Shown: piece after piece, positions 7,494 to 14,317 of the stretch | How positions within the stretch are numbered: the stretch's first letter is position 1 | How the letters are laid out: each line of letters begins with the position of its first letter | NCBI RefSeq assembly: GCF_001866645.1 | Contig: NZ_MLYP01000075.1 | Coordinates: 1 to 38,557, forward strand | Source: Streptomyces colonosanans | GTDB taxonomy: Bacteria > Actinomycetota > Actinomycetes > Streptomycetales > Streptomycetaceae | Direction: 5' to 3' | Length of the DNA stretch: 38,557 nt | Position numbers and translations under genes: made by a program | The notes under the pieces: model-generated | What the model was told of the DNA's origin: nothing | The model's input: the letters and a program-made list of their open reading frames with translations, nothing else | Database searches by the model: none

Positions 7494-8500
7494 GGCCGGA
7501 GCACCTCGTACGGGAGGGCGACGGCTTCGCGGCCCTTCGGTGTGCGAATCGTCCGGGCGGCCAACAGGGAGTCGATGACCGCCTCCTCCACGGATTCCAG
7601 GACGGCCGCGAACACGATGTTCAGCTCGATCGAAGTCAGCGTCGTAGGGCTGTCGGAGTGGACGGCGGAGAAGGCCATCCCGTAGTCACCGCTGCCGTGG
7701 CTGTACGAGGCACCGACCCTGCCCAGGGCGAAGACGCCTCTGGCCGCGATCCGGGAGAGCTGCAGGGCGCTGCACGCGATGTCGAGTGCCACCACGACGA
7801 CGCACGAGCCGCGTTCGGAGAAAGGTCCCGCCCTGCGTGATCCCAGGCTCTCAGGGGTGATCGTGCGGCCCAGAAGCCGCAGATCTCCACCCATGTTCGC
7901 CTGGACGAGCACGCCGACCGTCGCCTCGCGGTCACGCAACTCCACCCGGCGCGAAGCGGTACCGATACCAGCCTTGAAACCCAGTGCGCAGGCCCCTGTG
8001 CCGCCGCCGACGTTGCCCATCTCCACCTCGGCGCCCGCTCCGTCCAGGGCGGCGTAGACGTGGTCGGCGGTGACCGGACGCGGGTCTCCTGTCGAGAGCC
8101 AGCCGTCGTTGACCTCACCGACCACCGGGTTCACCGAGACGATCGGCTGGCGGGCCCGGTCGAGGAGCCAGCTCAGCAGGCTGTCGGCGACCCGGAAGGT
8201 GGACAGCGTGGAGGTGAGCAGGACGGGTGTCTCCAGCTCGCCGAGCTCCATGACCTGAGTGGCGCCGACGAACTTTCCGTAGCCGTTGCCGACGTGGAGC
8301 CCGGCGGGGAGGACGCGGGCTTCGGCTTCGGTGAGAGAGGTCGGCACGATGGCGGTGACACCTGAGTAGATGCCCATCGAGTCGTCAGTGACCGTGGTTT
8401 GGCCCACCCGGACCCCCGCCACGTCCGTGATTGCGTTACGGGTACCCGGCTCCAGCCGGCCGACCCGGTGGCCGAAGTCCCGCAGGCGTCTTGGCTGCAT
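7490..8500 (-). CDS. P1-family aminopeptidase, DmpA/BapA type (peptidase S58)
   Basis: A 336-residue N-terminal-nucleophile hydrolase of the DmpA (L-aminopeptidase/D-esterase) family. The N-terminal half carries NAITDVAGVRVGQTT and the glycine-rich MGNVGGGTGA segment (about 161-170). Autocleavage is predicted between G231 and S232 (ERGSCVVVVALD), which frees Ser as the catalytic nucleophile and yields alpha and beta chains. Family members release N-terminal residues from small peptides or amides, including D- or beta-amino acids. No signal peptide is visible. ATG 8500 is preferred over 8542 because it matches the usual start of the family and follows AGGGGTG. A stub of an Asp/Glu-racemase-like gene overlaps its 3' end by 4 bp. 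Confidence 0.92.
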   Translation of the reverse strand: MQPRRLRDFGHRVGRLEPGTRNAITDVAGVRVGQTTVTDDSMGIYSGVTAIVPTSLTEAEARVLPAGLHVGNGYGKFVGATQVMELGELETPVLLTSTLSTFRVADSLLSWLLDRARQPIVSVNPVVGEVNDGWLSTGDPRPVTADHVYAALDGAGAEVEMGNVGGGTGACALGFKAGIGTASRRVELRDREATVGVLVQANMGGDLRLLGRTITPESLGSRRAGPFSERGSCVVVVALDIACSALQLSRIAARGVFALGRVGASYSHGSGDYGMAFSAVHSDSPTTLTSIELNIVFAAVLESVEEAVIDSLLAARTIRTPKGREAVALPYEVLRP

Positions 8501-8699
8501 ATGCGTCACCCCTGGATGATCGAGCCTGGAGCGCGCCGACACTTGGTTGTTGCAGAACGAGAGAAACAGGCGCGATGGGGGCGACTGTACAGACCTTTAC
8601 CCTTCGAAAGCATGACTCCGGTGCCCAGTTGGAGATTGCCGCGTTCACGCCGTGAACGCCACGGCCAATGGCGAACGTTGCCTGTCGGGGCACTGGTCC

Positions 8700-8735
8700 G
8701 TCCGTCCCCCTGTCCCTTGGCCGCGGGGGACGGAC
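8700..8735 (-). terminator. Hairpin terminator downstream of the TerD-family gene
   Basis: A perfect 11-bp inverted repeat (8700-8710 with 8725-8735, arm GTCCGTCCCCC) with a 14-nt loop begins 12 bp beyond the stop codon of the TerD-family gene. There is no U-tract. Confidence 0.7.
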
Positions 8736-8747
8736 AGCACACACGTA

Positions 8748-9332
8748 CTACTTACTGATCGCGAAACGCATCAGGGCATGCTCGTCGCCCTGCTTGATCT
8801 TCCCGGTCACGTTGATCACTTCGAGCTTCCAGGTTCCGCCGACTCGCACGGCCTTGGCCACGGCGCAGCCGTTGTCCTGGGTGAGCAGGCTGGGCCAGAT
8901 GTCTGCGACCTGCTGGGAGCTTCCGCCGGTCGCGTCGTAGACCTTGAAGCTGATGTTGCGCGCCTTCTGGAAGGAACTGCCCTTCTTGAAGGCGGCAGCG
9001 ACGAACACGATCGAGGTGATGTTGGACGGGATACGCGCGAACTCAACCGTCGCCGTCTCGTCGTCCCCGTCCCCGCGGCCGGTCTGGTTGTCCCCGCTGT
9101 GCGCCAGCGAGCCGTTCCCCATGGGGTCCGGAGAGTCCAGGCCGGCCAGGCGCACCGGGTCCGAACCTTGCATGGCGATGGCAATGAGGTCCAGGTCGGT
9201 ACCGGCCTTGCGGCGGAGCACGCCCATGATTCCGCCGCTGGCGCCCCCAGTCGGGTCCCAGGACACACCGATCGACAGGTGGGTCACTCCGTCCAGGTCC
9301 GCCGGGCCGTCTTCCTTGGTAAGCGTGATCAC
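8748..9332 (-). CDS. TerD-family stress/tellurium-resistance-type protein
   Basis: A 194-residue protein with the TerD fold pattern: VITLTKEDG at the N-terminus, LSIGVSWDP, TDLDLIAIAMQG, an acidic GRGDGDDETATV loop (calcium-binding region of the family), IVFVAAAFKKGSSF, then VKLEVI-like C-terminal strands. The family binds calcium and is linked to envelope stress and development in Streptomyces; the exact role is unknown. I chose the GTG at 9332 (MITLTKED) because it aligns with the family start, gives normal length and has GAGG upstream. The open frame to 9497 looks unrelated to TerD. This copy stands alone, without terB/terC neighbours, and diverges from the canonical Streptomyces TerD motifs. 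Confidence 0.82.
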   Translation of the reverse strand: MITLTKEDGPADLDGVTHLSIGVSWDPTGGASGGIMGVLRRKAGTDLDLIAIAMQGSDPVRLAGLDSPDPMGNGSLAHSGDNQTGRGDGDDETATVEFARIPSNITSIVFVAAAFKKGSSFQKARNISFKVYDATGGSSQQVADIWPSLLTQDNGCAVAKAVRVGGTWKLEVINVTGKIKQGDEHALMRFAISK

Positions 9333-9647
9333 GCGGTCATCCTCTTTACTGAAGGGGCTGCAACACGGAAAGTGTGCCGGGAGCTTGTACTGCTCCGTCC
9401 AACGGGTCACCGTCTGCACGCACGAGCCATCGCTCAGGTAAGGCGAGATGCCGCCAGGCAGTCTTCCTCTCCACTGACAGGCAATCAGCCCTACCACCTC
9501 CCCCGCGCTCCGACGCCCCCATCGACGTTGCCTGACTTGAGAGCTGCCACGAGGCGACGTCAGCGGATGCCGCCTCGCAACGGAGCAGGCGTTCGCGGGA
9601 CGCGCGGGCCTTCCGGTCGGAATCGGTCCTGCCCTCCCGGCCGGGGC
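9333..9647. other. Intergenic stretch with hairpin downstream of the siderophore-binding gene
   Basis: There is no supported gene. A 7-bp inverted repeat (CGAGGCG 9550-9556 with CGCCTCG 9571-9577) lies about 70 bp beyond the stop of the binding-protein gene and may terminate it. The part next to 9333 should carry the promoter of the TerD-family gene. Confidence 0.4.
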
Positions 9648-10703
9648 CTACTTGGTGAGGTGCTCCTCCAGGTCGGCGAGAACTTCCTCGGCGGCCGTCA
9701 CACCGAGGCCGAGGTACCAGGTCTCGTCCGGGACGTCGTAGGCGTGCCCTGCCTTGACGGCGCCGAGGCCCTTCCAGAGCGGGTTGTTCTGCGCCTTGGA
9801 CTTGTCGGTGGCCTTCGGGTCGCCGTAGACACCGGTGAAGATGTAGTCGGCGTCGGCCTGGTCGATGTTCTCGGCGCTGACCTCGGCGGCGAGGTCATTG
9901 ATGTCCTGGTTCTTCGGCCGGGGAATACCGGCGTCCTTGAGGATCGTGCCGATGAACGAGGCATTGGCGTACAGGCGGATGACGCCGTCGGGCAGGTAAC
10001 GGACCATCGAGACGGTCGGCTTGTCCGTGCCGAGCTTCTTGCCGAGGCCCCTGGCCTTCTTCTCATAGGCCGCGATCTTCTGCTTCGCCTGCGCGGTCTT
10101 GTCGAGGGCGGCGGCGTTGAGCAAGTAGTTCTCCTTCCAGGTGAAGCCGGGGCGGAGGGAGAAGACGGTCGGCGCGATCTGTGACAGCTCCTCGTACTTG
10201 TCGGCGGCGCGGAGCTGGCTGCCGAGGATGAGGTCGGGCTTGAGCGCGGCGATCGCTTCCAGGTTGAGGTTGTTGATCGTGCCGACGTTCTTCGGGGTGC
10301 CCGCGCTCTTCTTCAGGTACGACGGGAGTTCGGGGGATCCCTCCGTGGGCGCGAGTCCGACCGGCTTGATGCCCAGGGACACGACGTTGTCGAGTTCACC
10401 GACGTCGAGGACCACCACACGCTTGGGCTGGGTCTTCAACTCGGTCTTGCCCATGGCGTGGTTGACGGTACGGGGCCACTCCCCCGGTGCCGCGTCGGTG
10501 CCCATCGCGGCAGTCTTCTTCGCCGCATCCCCGAAGCCCTCACTGCCCTGGGCGACGGACTTCTTGCCGCCCGCCCCGGCCTCGGCCGAGGGCTTGCCGC
10601 CCGCGCCCTCGCCATCGGCGGAGGAACCGCCGCAGGCCGTCAGGGCGAGCGCGGCGGCAAGAGTGAGGGCTGCGGCGGCGGCGGTGCGGCGTCCGACAGA
10701 CAT
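9648..10703 (-). CDS. Ferric-siderophore ABC transporter substrate-binding lipoprotein
   Basis: A 351-residue class III periplasmic-binding-type protein. The signal peptide ends in a lipobox LTAC with C24 as the lipid anchor, followed by a flexible Gly/Ser/Ala linker to about residue 70. The binding fold (FecB/CdtB-like) is seen in PKRVVVLDVGELDNVVSLGIKPVG, LNLEAIAALKPDLILGS and ADADYIFTGVYG. It should capture an iron-loaded siderophore outside the cell and pass it to the permease encoded at 11788-13940. It is transcribed separately from those genes: a 188-bp gap holds its own iron box at 10783-10801. The siderophore is not predictable. Confidence 0.93.
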   Translation of the reverse strand: MSVGRRTAAAAALTLAAALALTACGGSSADGEGAGGKPSAEAGAGGKKSVAQGSEGFGDAAKKTAAMGTDAAPGEWPRTVNHAMGKTELKTQPKRVVVLDVGELDNVVSLGIKPVGLAPTEGSPELPSYLKKSAGTPKNVGTINNLNLEAIAALKPDLILGSQLRAADKYEELSQIAPTVFSLRPGFTWKENYLLNAAALDKTAQAKQKIAAYEKKARGLGKKLGTDKPTVSMVRYLPDGVIRLYANASFIGTILKDAGIPRPKNQDINDLAAEVSAENIDQADADYIFTGVYGDPKATDKSKAQNNPLWKGLGAVKAGHAYDVPDETWYLGLGVTAAEEVLADLEEHLTK

Positions 10704-10782
10704 GGGGAGGACTCCCGTCGTGAGGGGACTGAAGAGAAGGCGGGGAACACCGAGGGCAAGAGCCCAGGAAGCCCGCGGATAC

Positions 10783-10801
10783 TTAGGTAAGGCTTACCTT
10801 A
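10783..10801 (-). promoter_or_regulatory. Iron box (DmdR1/DtxR-type operator) upstream of the binding protein gene
   Basis: The 19-bp near-palindrome TTAGGTAAGGCTTACCTTA matches the actinobacterial iron-repressor box (TTAGGTTAGGCTNACCTAA type). It lies 80 bp upstream of the lipoprotein ATG and predicts repression by Fe-DmdR1 when iron is plentiful. Confidence 0.85.
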
Positions 10802-10891
10802 TGAGAACCCCGTGTCCCTGACACATCCGGTGCGTGTGCTTCCGATCACATGCCGCCGGATCGGCCCATTCCCGCTGGGCCGACCGACGGG

Positions 10892-11791
10892 TCACCAGGC
10901 GGCATCCCGCGCCGCCGGGACGGTCGCGCCACCGCCCGCGCCCCCAGGCACGTCGTCACCCGCGCTCGTGCCGTCCGGCGACCGCAAAGGGCCGGGTACC
11001 ACCATGGGGCCGCCCGTGACCGGGTCCGGCACGACGACCGACGCGAGCCCGAACACCTCCTGAACCAGCTCAGCGGTGACGATGTCGCCGGGCGCCCCCT
11101 GCGCGACGATCCTCCCCGCGCACATGGCGATCAGATGGTCGGCGTAGCGCGCTGCCTGGTTCAGGTCGTGCAGTACCGCCACCACCGTCCGGCCGCGTTC
11201 CCGGTTGAGTTGGCGCACCAGATCCAGGACCTCCACTTGATGGGCGATGTCCAGATACGTCGTCGGCTCGTCGAGCAGCAGCAGATCAGTGTCCTGGGCA
11301 AGCGCCATGGCGATCCACACCCGTTGGCGCTGCCCGCCCGACAGTTCGTCGACTGGACGCTCGGCGAGATCGGCGGTCCCGGTGCGTTGCATCGCCTCCG
11401 AGACGGACGTCTCGTCCGTCTCCGACCACTGCTGCCACCACTTCTGGTGCGGCTGGCGCCCGCGCGCGATCAGATCCCCGACCGTGATCCCCTCCGGCGG
11501 CACGGGGGTCTGCGGCAACAGCCCGATCACCTGGGCGATCCTTTTGGTGGGCAGGCGGGCCAGTTCGGTTCCGTCCAGCAGGACGGCCCCGCGGCGCGGC
11601 TTCAGCAGCCGGCCCAGGGCGCGCAACAGGGTGGACTTGCCACAGGCGTTGGGGCCCACGATGACGGTGACCTTGCCGTCCGGGACATCCAGGTCCAGCT
11701 CCTCGACGACCGTACGGTCCTCGTAGGCGAGGGTGAGCCTCCGCGCGGCGAGACGGGAAGGCCCGGGGGCAGTGGGACGGTTGCCGGTCAC
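10892..11791 (-). CDS. Ferric-siderophore ABC transporter ATP-binding protein (FecE/FhuC type)
   Basis: A 299-residue cytoplasmic ATPase. Walker A is GPNACGKST near residue 46; the Ala variant is common in FhuC-like proteins. The ABC signature is LSGGQRQR, Walker B is DLLLLDEPTTYLD, and the H-loop is VAVLHDLNQA. It powers import through the two FecCD permeases encoded just upstream. Its ATG overlaps the stop of the second permease gene by 4 bp, so the three genes form one operon. The C-terminus carries a roughly 30-residue Gly/Ala/Pro-rich tail not needed for the fold. Confidence 0.94.
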   Translation of the reverse strand: MTGNRPTAPGPSRLAARRLTLAYEDRTVVEELDLDVPDGKVTVIVGPNACGKSTLLRALGRLLKPRRGAVLLDGTELARLPTKRIAQVIGLLPQTPVPPEGITVGDLIARGRQPHQKWWQQWSETDETSVSEAMQRTGTADLAERPVDELSGGQRQRVWIAMALAQDTDLLLLDEPTTYLDIAHQVEVLDLVRQLNRERGRTVVAVLHDLNQAARYADHLIAMCAGRIVAQGAPGDIVTAELVQEVFGLASVVVPDPVTGGPMVVPGPLRSPDGTSAGDDVPGGAGGGATVPAARDAAW

Positions 11792-12942
11792 GCGGTTCCT
11801 CCGGAACGACTGCTACGGGTGCGGACGATCAGCCACATCAGATAGGGGGCGCCCACCAGGGCGGTGAACACGCCGACCGGAAGCTCCAGCGGCGAGAGAA
11901 GCCTGCGGGCCAGCAGATCCCCGATGACCACGATCAGTGCGCCCATCAGCGCAGAGCACACCAGCGGAATGTGCGGGGCACGGGTGAGCCGGCGGGCGAT
12001 CTGCGGGGCGAGCAGGGCCACGAAGTCGACAGGACCCGCCGCCCCGGTCGCGACGGACGCCAGCACGACACCAAGGACACTGAGCCCGACCCGGACACGG
12101 TCGAGCCGGATACCGAGGGCGATGGCCGTGTCGTCGTCGAACGCCGAGCCGCGCCGCGCGCGGGCCGCCCACAGCAGGAACGGCACCAGCAGCACCAGGA
12201 CCGTCGCGAGCGGTGCGGCCTGGTCGTAACCGCGGCCGTTGAGCGACCCGGTGAGCCAGGTCTTGGCCTGCTGGGCGACCAGATAGTCGCCCTTGGTCAG
12301 CAGCAGCCGGGTCAGCGAACCCAGCGCCACCGAGATGCCGATGCCGATCAGGACGAAGCGGGAGGCGGCCAACCCGCCCCGCCAGGCGAACAGATAGACG
12401 AGCAGTGCGGCGAGCAGACCACCCGCCACGGAGACGTAGGGCAGAACGGTGTACGAGGTGAGGCCGAACGTCATCGCGGCGACCGTCGCCGCACCCGCGC
12501 CGTGCGTGACGCCGATGACGTCCGGACTGGCGAGCGGGTTGCGTGCCATGGTCTGGATCAGCGCGCCGGACAGGCCGAAAGCGATGCCCACCAGCAGCCC
12601 GGTCACCAGTCGCGGCAGCCGCAGCGTACCGACCACCAGACGGTCGGGGCTGGGCAGTCCCAGCAGGACGCGGAGCACCTCGCTCGGCGCGACGAACGAC
12701 TCACCGACGCACAGTGACGCCACCACGGCACCAGCGAGCAGCACGGTGAGGACGACACCCACCACCAGGGCCCTGCGGTGCACCAGGAAACTGCCTTGCC
12801 CGGCCCTCAGCACGGCATGCCCGACGGGCCGGCCACGCGGACGCCCGCTTCCGGTGTCCCCGACGGCATGGTGTCCGCCAGACCCCGCGCGCCTTCCCTG
12901 CTCCCGCTGCGCCGCACGCTCCCCTTGATCGATCCGCGTCAT
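11788..12942 (-). CDS. FecCD-family iron-siderophore permease (second subunit)
   Basis: A 384-residue membrane protein of the BtuC/FecCD type. About nine to ten hydrophobic helices start near residue 58 (LVVGVVLTVLLAGAVVASLC). Family motifs include LRLPRLVTGLLVGIAFGLSGALIQTM-like glycine patterns, NPLASPDVIG and the coupling segment GAAGPVDFVALLAPQIAR. The first 55 residues are hydrophilic and Arg/Gly-rich, longer than usual, so a later start cannot be excluded. It forms a heterodimeric channel with the product of 12939-13940, whose stop it overlaps by 4 bp. Confidence 0.93.
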   Translation of the reverse strand: MTRIDQGERAAQREQGRRAGSGGHHAVGDTGSGRPRGRPVGHAVLRAGQGSFLVHRRALVVGVVLTVLLAGAVVASLCVGESFVAPSEVLRVLLGLPSPDRLVVGTLRLPRLVTGLLVGIAFGLSGALIQTMARNPLASPDVIGVTHGAGAATVAAMTFGLTSYTVLPYVSVAGGLLAALLVYLFAWRGGLAASRFVLIGIGISVALGSLTRLLLTKGDYLVAQQAKTWLTGSLNGRGYDQAAPLATVLVLLVPFLLWAARARRGSAFDDDTAIALGIRLDRVRVGLSVLGVVLASVATGAAGPVDFVALLAPQIARRLTRAPHIPLVCSALMGALIVVIGDLLARRLLSPLELPVGVFTALVGAPYLMWLIVRTRSSRSGGTA

Positions 12943-13940
12943 GCCGCCACCGCCTTCCGCCGGACCAGCACGATGAGGAACGGCACACCGGCCAGCGCGG
13001 TCATCACGGCCACGGGCACCTCTGCGGGCCGCACCACGACCCGTCCGAGCACGTCCGCCAGTAGCACCATCACCGGCCCGAGCAGCGCGGCCACGGGCAG
13101 CAGCCAGCGATGGCCCGGTCCGACGAGGGCACGGGCCATGTGCGGCACGGCGAGACCGATGAAGGCGATGGGACCGGCCGCGGCGACGGCGGCACCGGTC
13201 AGGACGGTCGCGCCCAGAGCGCCGGTCGCTCGCAGGAGCGCGACGTTGCGACCGAGGCCCCGGGCGATGTCGTCACCGAGCGCGAGCGCGTCGAGGCCGC
13301 GTGCCATGGCCAGCACCAGCAGCAGGCCTGCCAGGAGGAACGGCCATACCTGCCCGGCGATCGTGGCGTCCCGGCCGCTGATCGAACCGACGTCCCAGAA
13401 CCTGAACTCGTCCAAGGCGCGTGCGTCGGTCGTGAGGATGGCCGAGATCAGCGAGGCAAGGAACGCGTTCATCGCGGCACCCGCCAGCGCCAGCTTGACG
13501 GGCGACGCCCCACCTCGTCCACTGCTGGCGACGGCATAGATCAGGACCGCCGCAACGCCCGCGCCCACGAATGCGTACCAGACGTACCCGGTCAGACTGT
13601 GCACCCCGAGAAAGGCGATGGCGCAGACGACACCCATCGACGCCCCCTGACTGATGCCCAGAATGCCGGGCTCGGCGATGGGGTTCCGGGTAACCCCCTG
13701 CAGAACCGTTCCAGCAACAGCGAGCGCGGCCCCGACCATCACCCCGATGACCGTCCGCGGGACTCGCAACGACCGTACGACCTGCGCGTCGGCGCTGTCC
13801 CCACCGTGCAGCAGGGCGTCCCAGACCACCGAAGGTGCCACCGCGCGACTGCCCACCGCGAGACTGAGCAACACCGCCATCGACAACAGGAGAAAGGTGG
13901 CGACCAGCCACCCGAAGCGGCGTCTTGCAACTCCTGACAT
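12939..13940 (-). CDS. FecCD-family iron-siderophore permease (first subunit)
   Basis: A 333-residue membrane protein and first gene of the import operon. It shows FecCD motifs: LRVPRTVIGVMVGAALAVAG, VLQGVTRNPIAEPGILGIS and AAGPIAFIGLAVPHMAR, plus about nine hydrophobic helices. It pairs with the permease encoded directly downstream. The start ATG at 13940 lies 20 bp from an iron box at 13960-13978, so iron repression is expected to control the whole permease-permease-ATPase unit. Confidence 0.94.
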   Translation of the reverse strand: MSGVARRRFGWLVATFLLLSMAVLLSLAVGSRAVAPSVVWDALLHGGDSADAQVVRSLRVPRTVIGVMVGAALAVAGTVLQGVTRNPIAEPGILGISQGASMGVVCAIAFLGVHSLTGYVWYAFVGAGVAAVLIYAVASSGRGGASPVKLALAGAAMNAFLASLISAILTTDARALDEFRFWDVGSISGRDATIAGQVWPFLLAGLLLVLAMARGLDALALGDDIARGLGRNVALLRATGALGATVLTGAAVAAAGPIAFIGLAVPHMARALVGPGHRWLLPVAALLGPVMVLLADVLGRVVVRPAEVPVAVMTALAGVPFLIVLVRRKAVAA

Positions 13941-13959
13941 GAACCCTCCCCTGCACCAC

Positions 13960-13978
13960 TTAGCTAAGGCTTACCTAA
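13960..13978 (-). promoter_or_regulatory. Iron box upstream of the permease operon
   Basis: The 19-bp near-perfect palindrome TTAGCTAAGGCTTACCTAA matches the DmdR1/DtxR iron-box pattern. It lies 20 bp before the first permease ATG, close enough to block RNA polymerase. Confidence 0.85.
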
Positions 13979-14092
13979 GCTTACGTGGTGTCCAAAACCC
14001 GCCCCCACCGCACATCGGAACCGCACAGCCCACACCCGAGCCACACCCGCGCCCCTGCCGACGACGCCGGCCTACGGCGACAGAGGGGCCAA

Positions 14093-14120
14093 TTGGGCAG
14101 GAGAGGTGTGCTGTTAGGCT
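14093..14120 (+). promoter_or_regulatory. Sigma-70-type promoter for the ABC-F leader
   Basis: TTGGGC (14093-14098), a 16-bp spacer and TAGGCT (14115-14120) fit a vegetative Streptomyces promoter. The predicted start site near 14127 lies about 30 nt before a small leader ORF and about 190 nt before the ABC-F gene, giving a long 5' leader. Confidence 0.55.
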
Positions 14121-14157
14121 GTCAGCGACGTAGACCGTGTATCGAGGAGTAGCAGAC

Positions 14158-14187
14158 ATGGTGGGTGACGACGACATCTCCGGGTGA
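14158..14187 (+). CDS. Nine-codon leader ORF upstream of the ABC-F gene
   Basis: A tiny ORF encodes MVGDDDISG. It has an excellent ribosome site (GAGGAG, spacing about 8 nt). It lies between a vegetative-type promoter and a large hairpin, 130 nt before the ABC-F start. This is the layout of ribosome-mediated attenuators that induce ARE ABC-F genes when a drug stalls the leader ribosome. The three consecutive Asp codons could be the stall-sensitive stretch; that is inference. Confidence 0.5.
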   Translation: MVGDDDISG

Positions 14188-14201
14188 GATCCGGATCTGA
14201 C

Positions 14202-14259
14202 GGCCACCGGACGCGCTGAAGACGCGCCGCCGAAGTGGCCCGTTCGTCGTACCCCTTTT
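14202..14259 (+). terminator. Putative attenuator hairpin in the ABC-F leader
   Basis: GGCCAC (14202-14207) pairs with GTGGCC (14235-14240). Inside it CGG pairs with CCG and GCGC with GCGC, giving a long interrupted stem. A short TTTT (14256-14259) follows downstream. A further palindrome AGATCCGGATCT lies immediately after the leader stop (14187-14198). Together they could form alternative terminator and antiterminator structures. Confidence 0.4.
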
Positions 14260-14317
14260 CGCCATGCCTGCCCGGGGCGGAGCTGTCTTCGCCCCCAGCC
14301 CTCTCGAGGTCGCTTTC

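Noticed and set aside
5763..7685. 640-codon plus-strand frame opposite the HTH/peptidoglycan-binding gene
   Set aside because: No domain, ribosome site or plausible composition; the minus strand carries clear motifs.
9333..9497. N-terminal extension of the TerD-family protein
   Set aside because: The added 55 residues are Cys/Pro/Trp-rich and unlike any TerD; a GTG with a ribosome site begins exactly at the family N-terminus.
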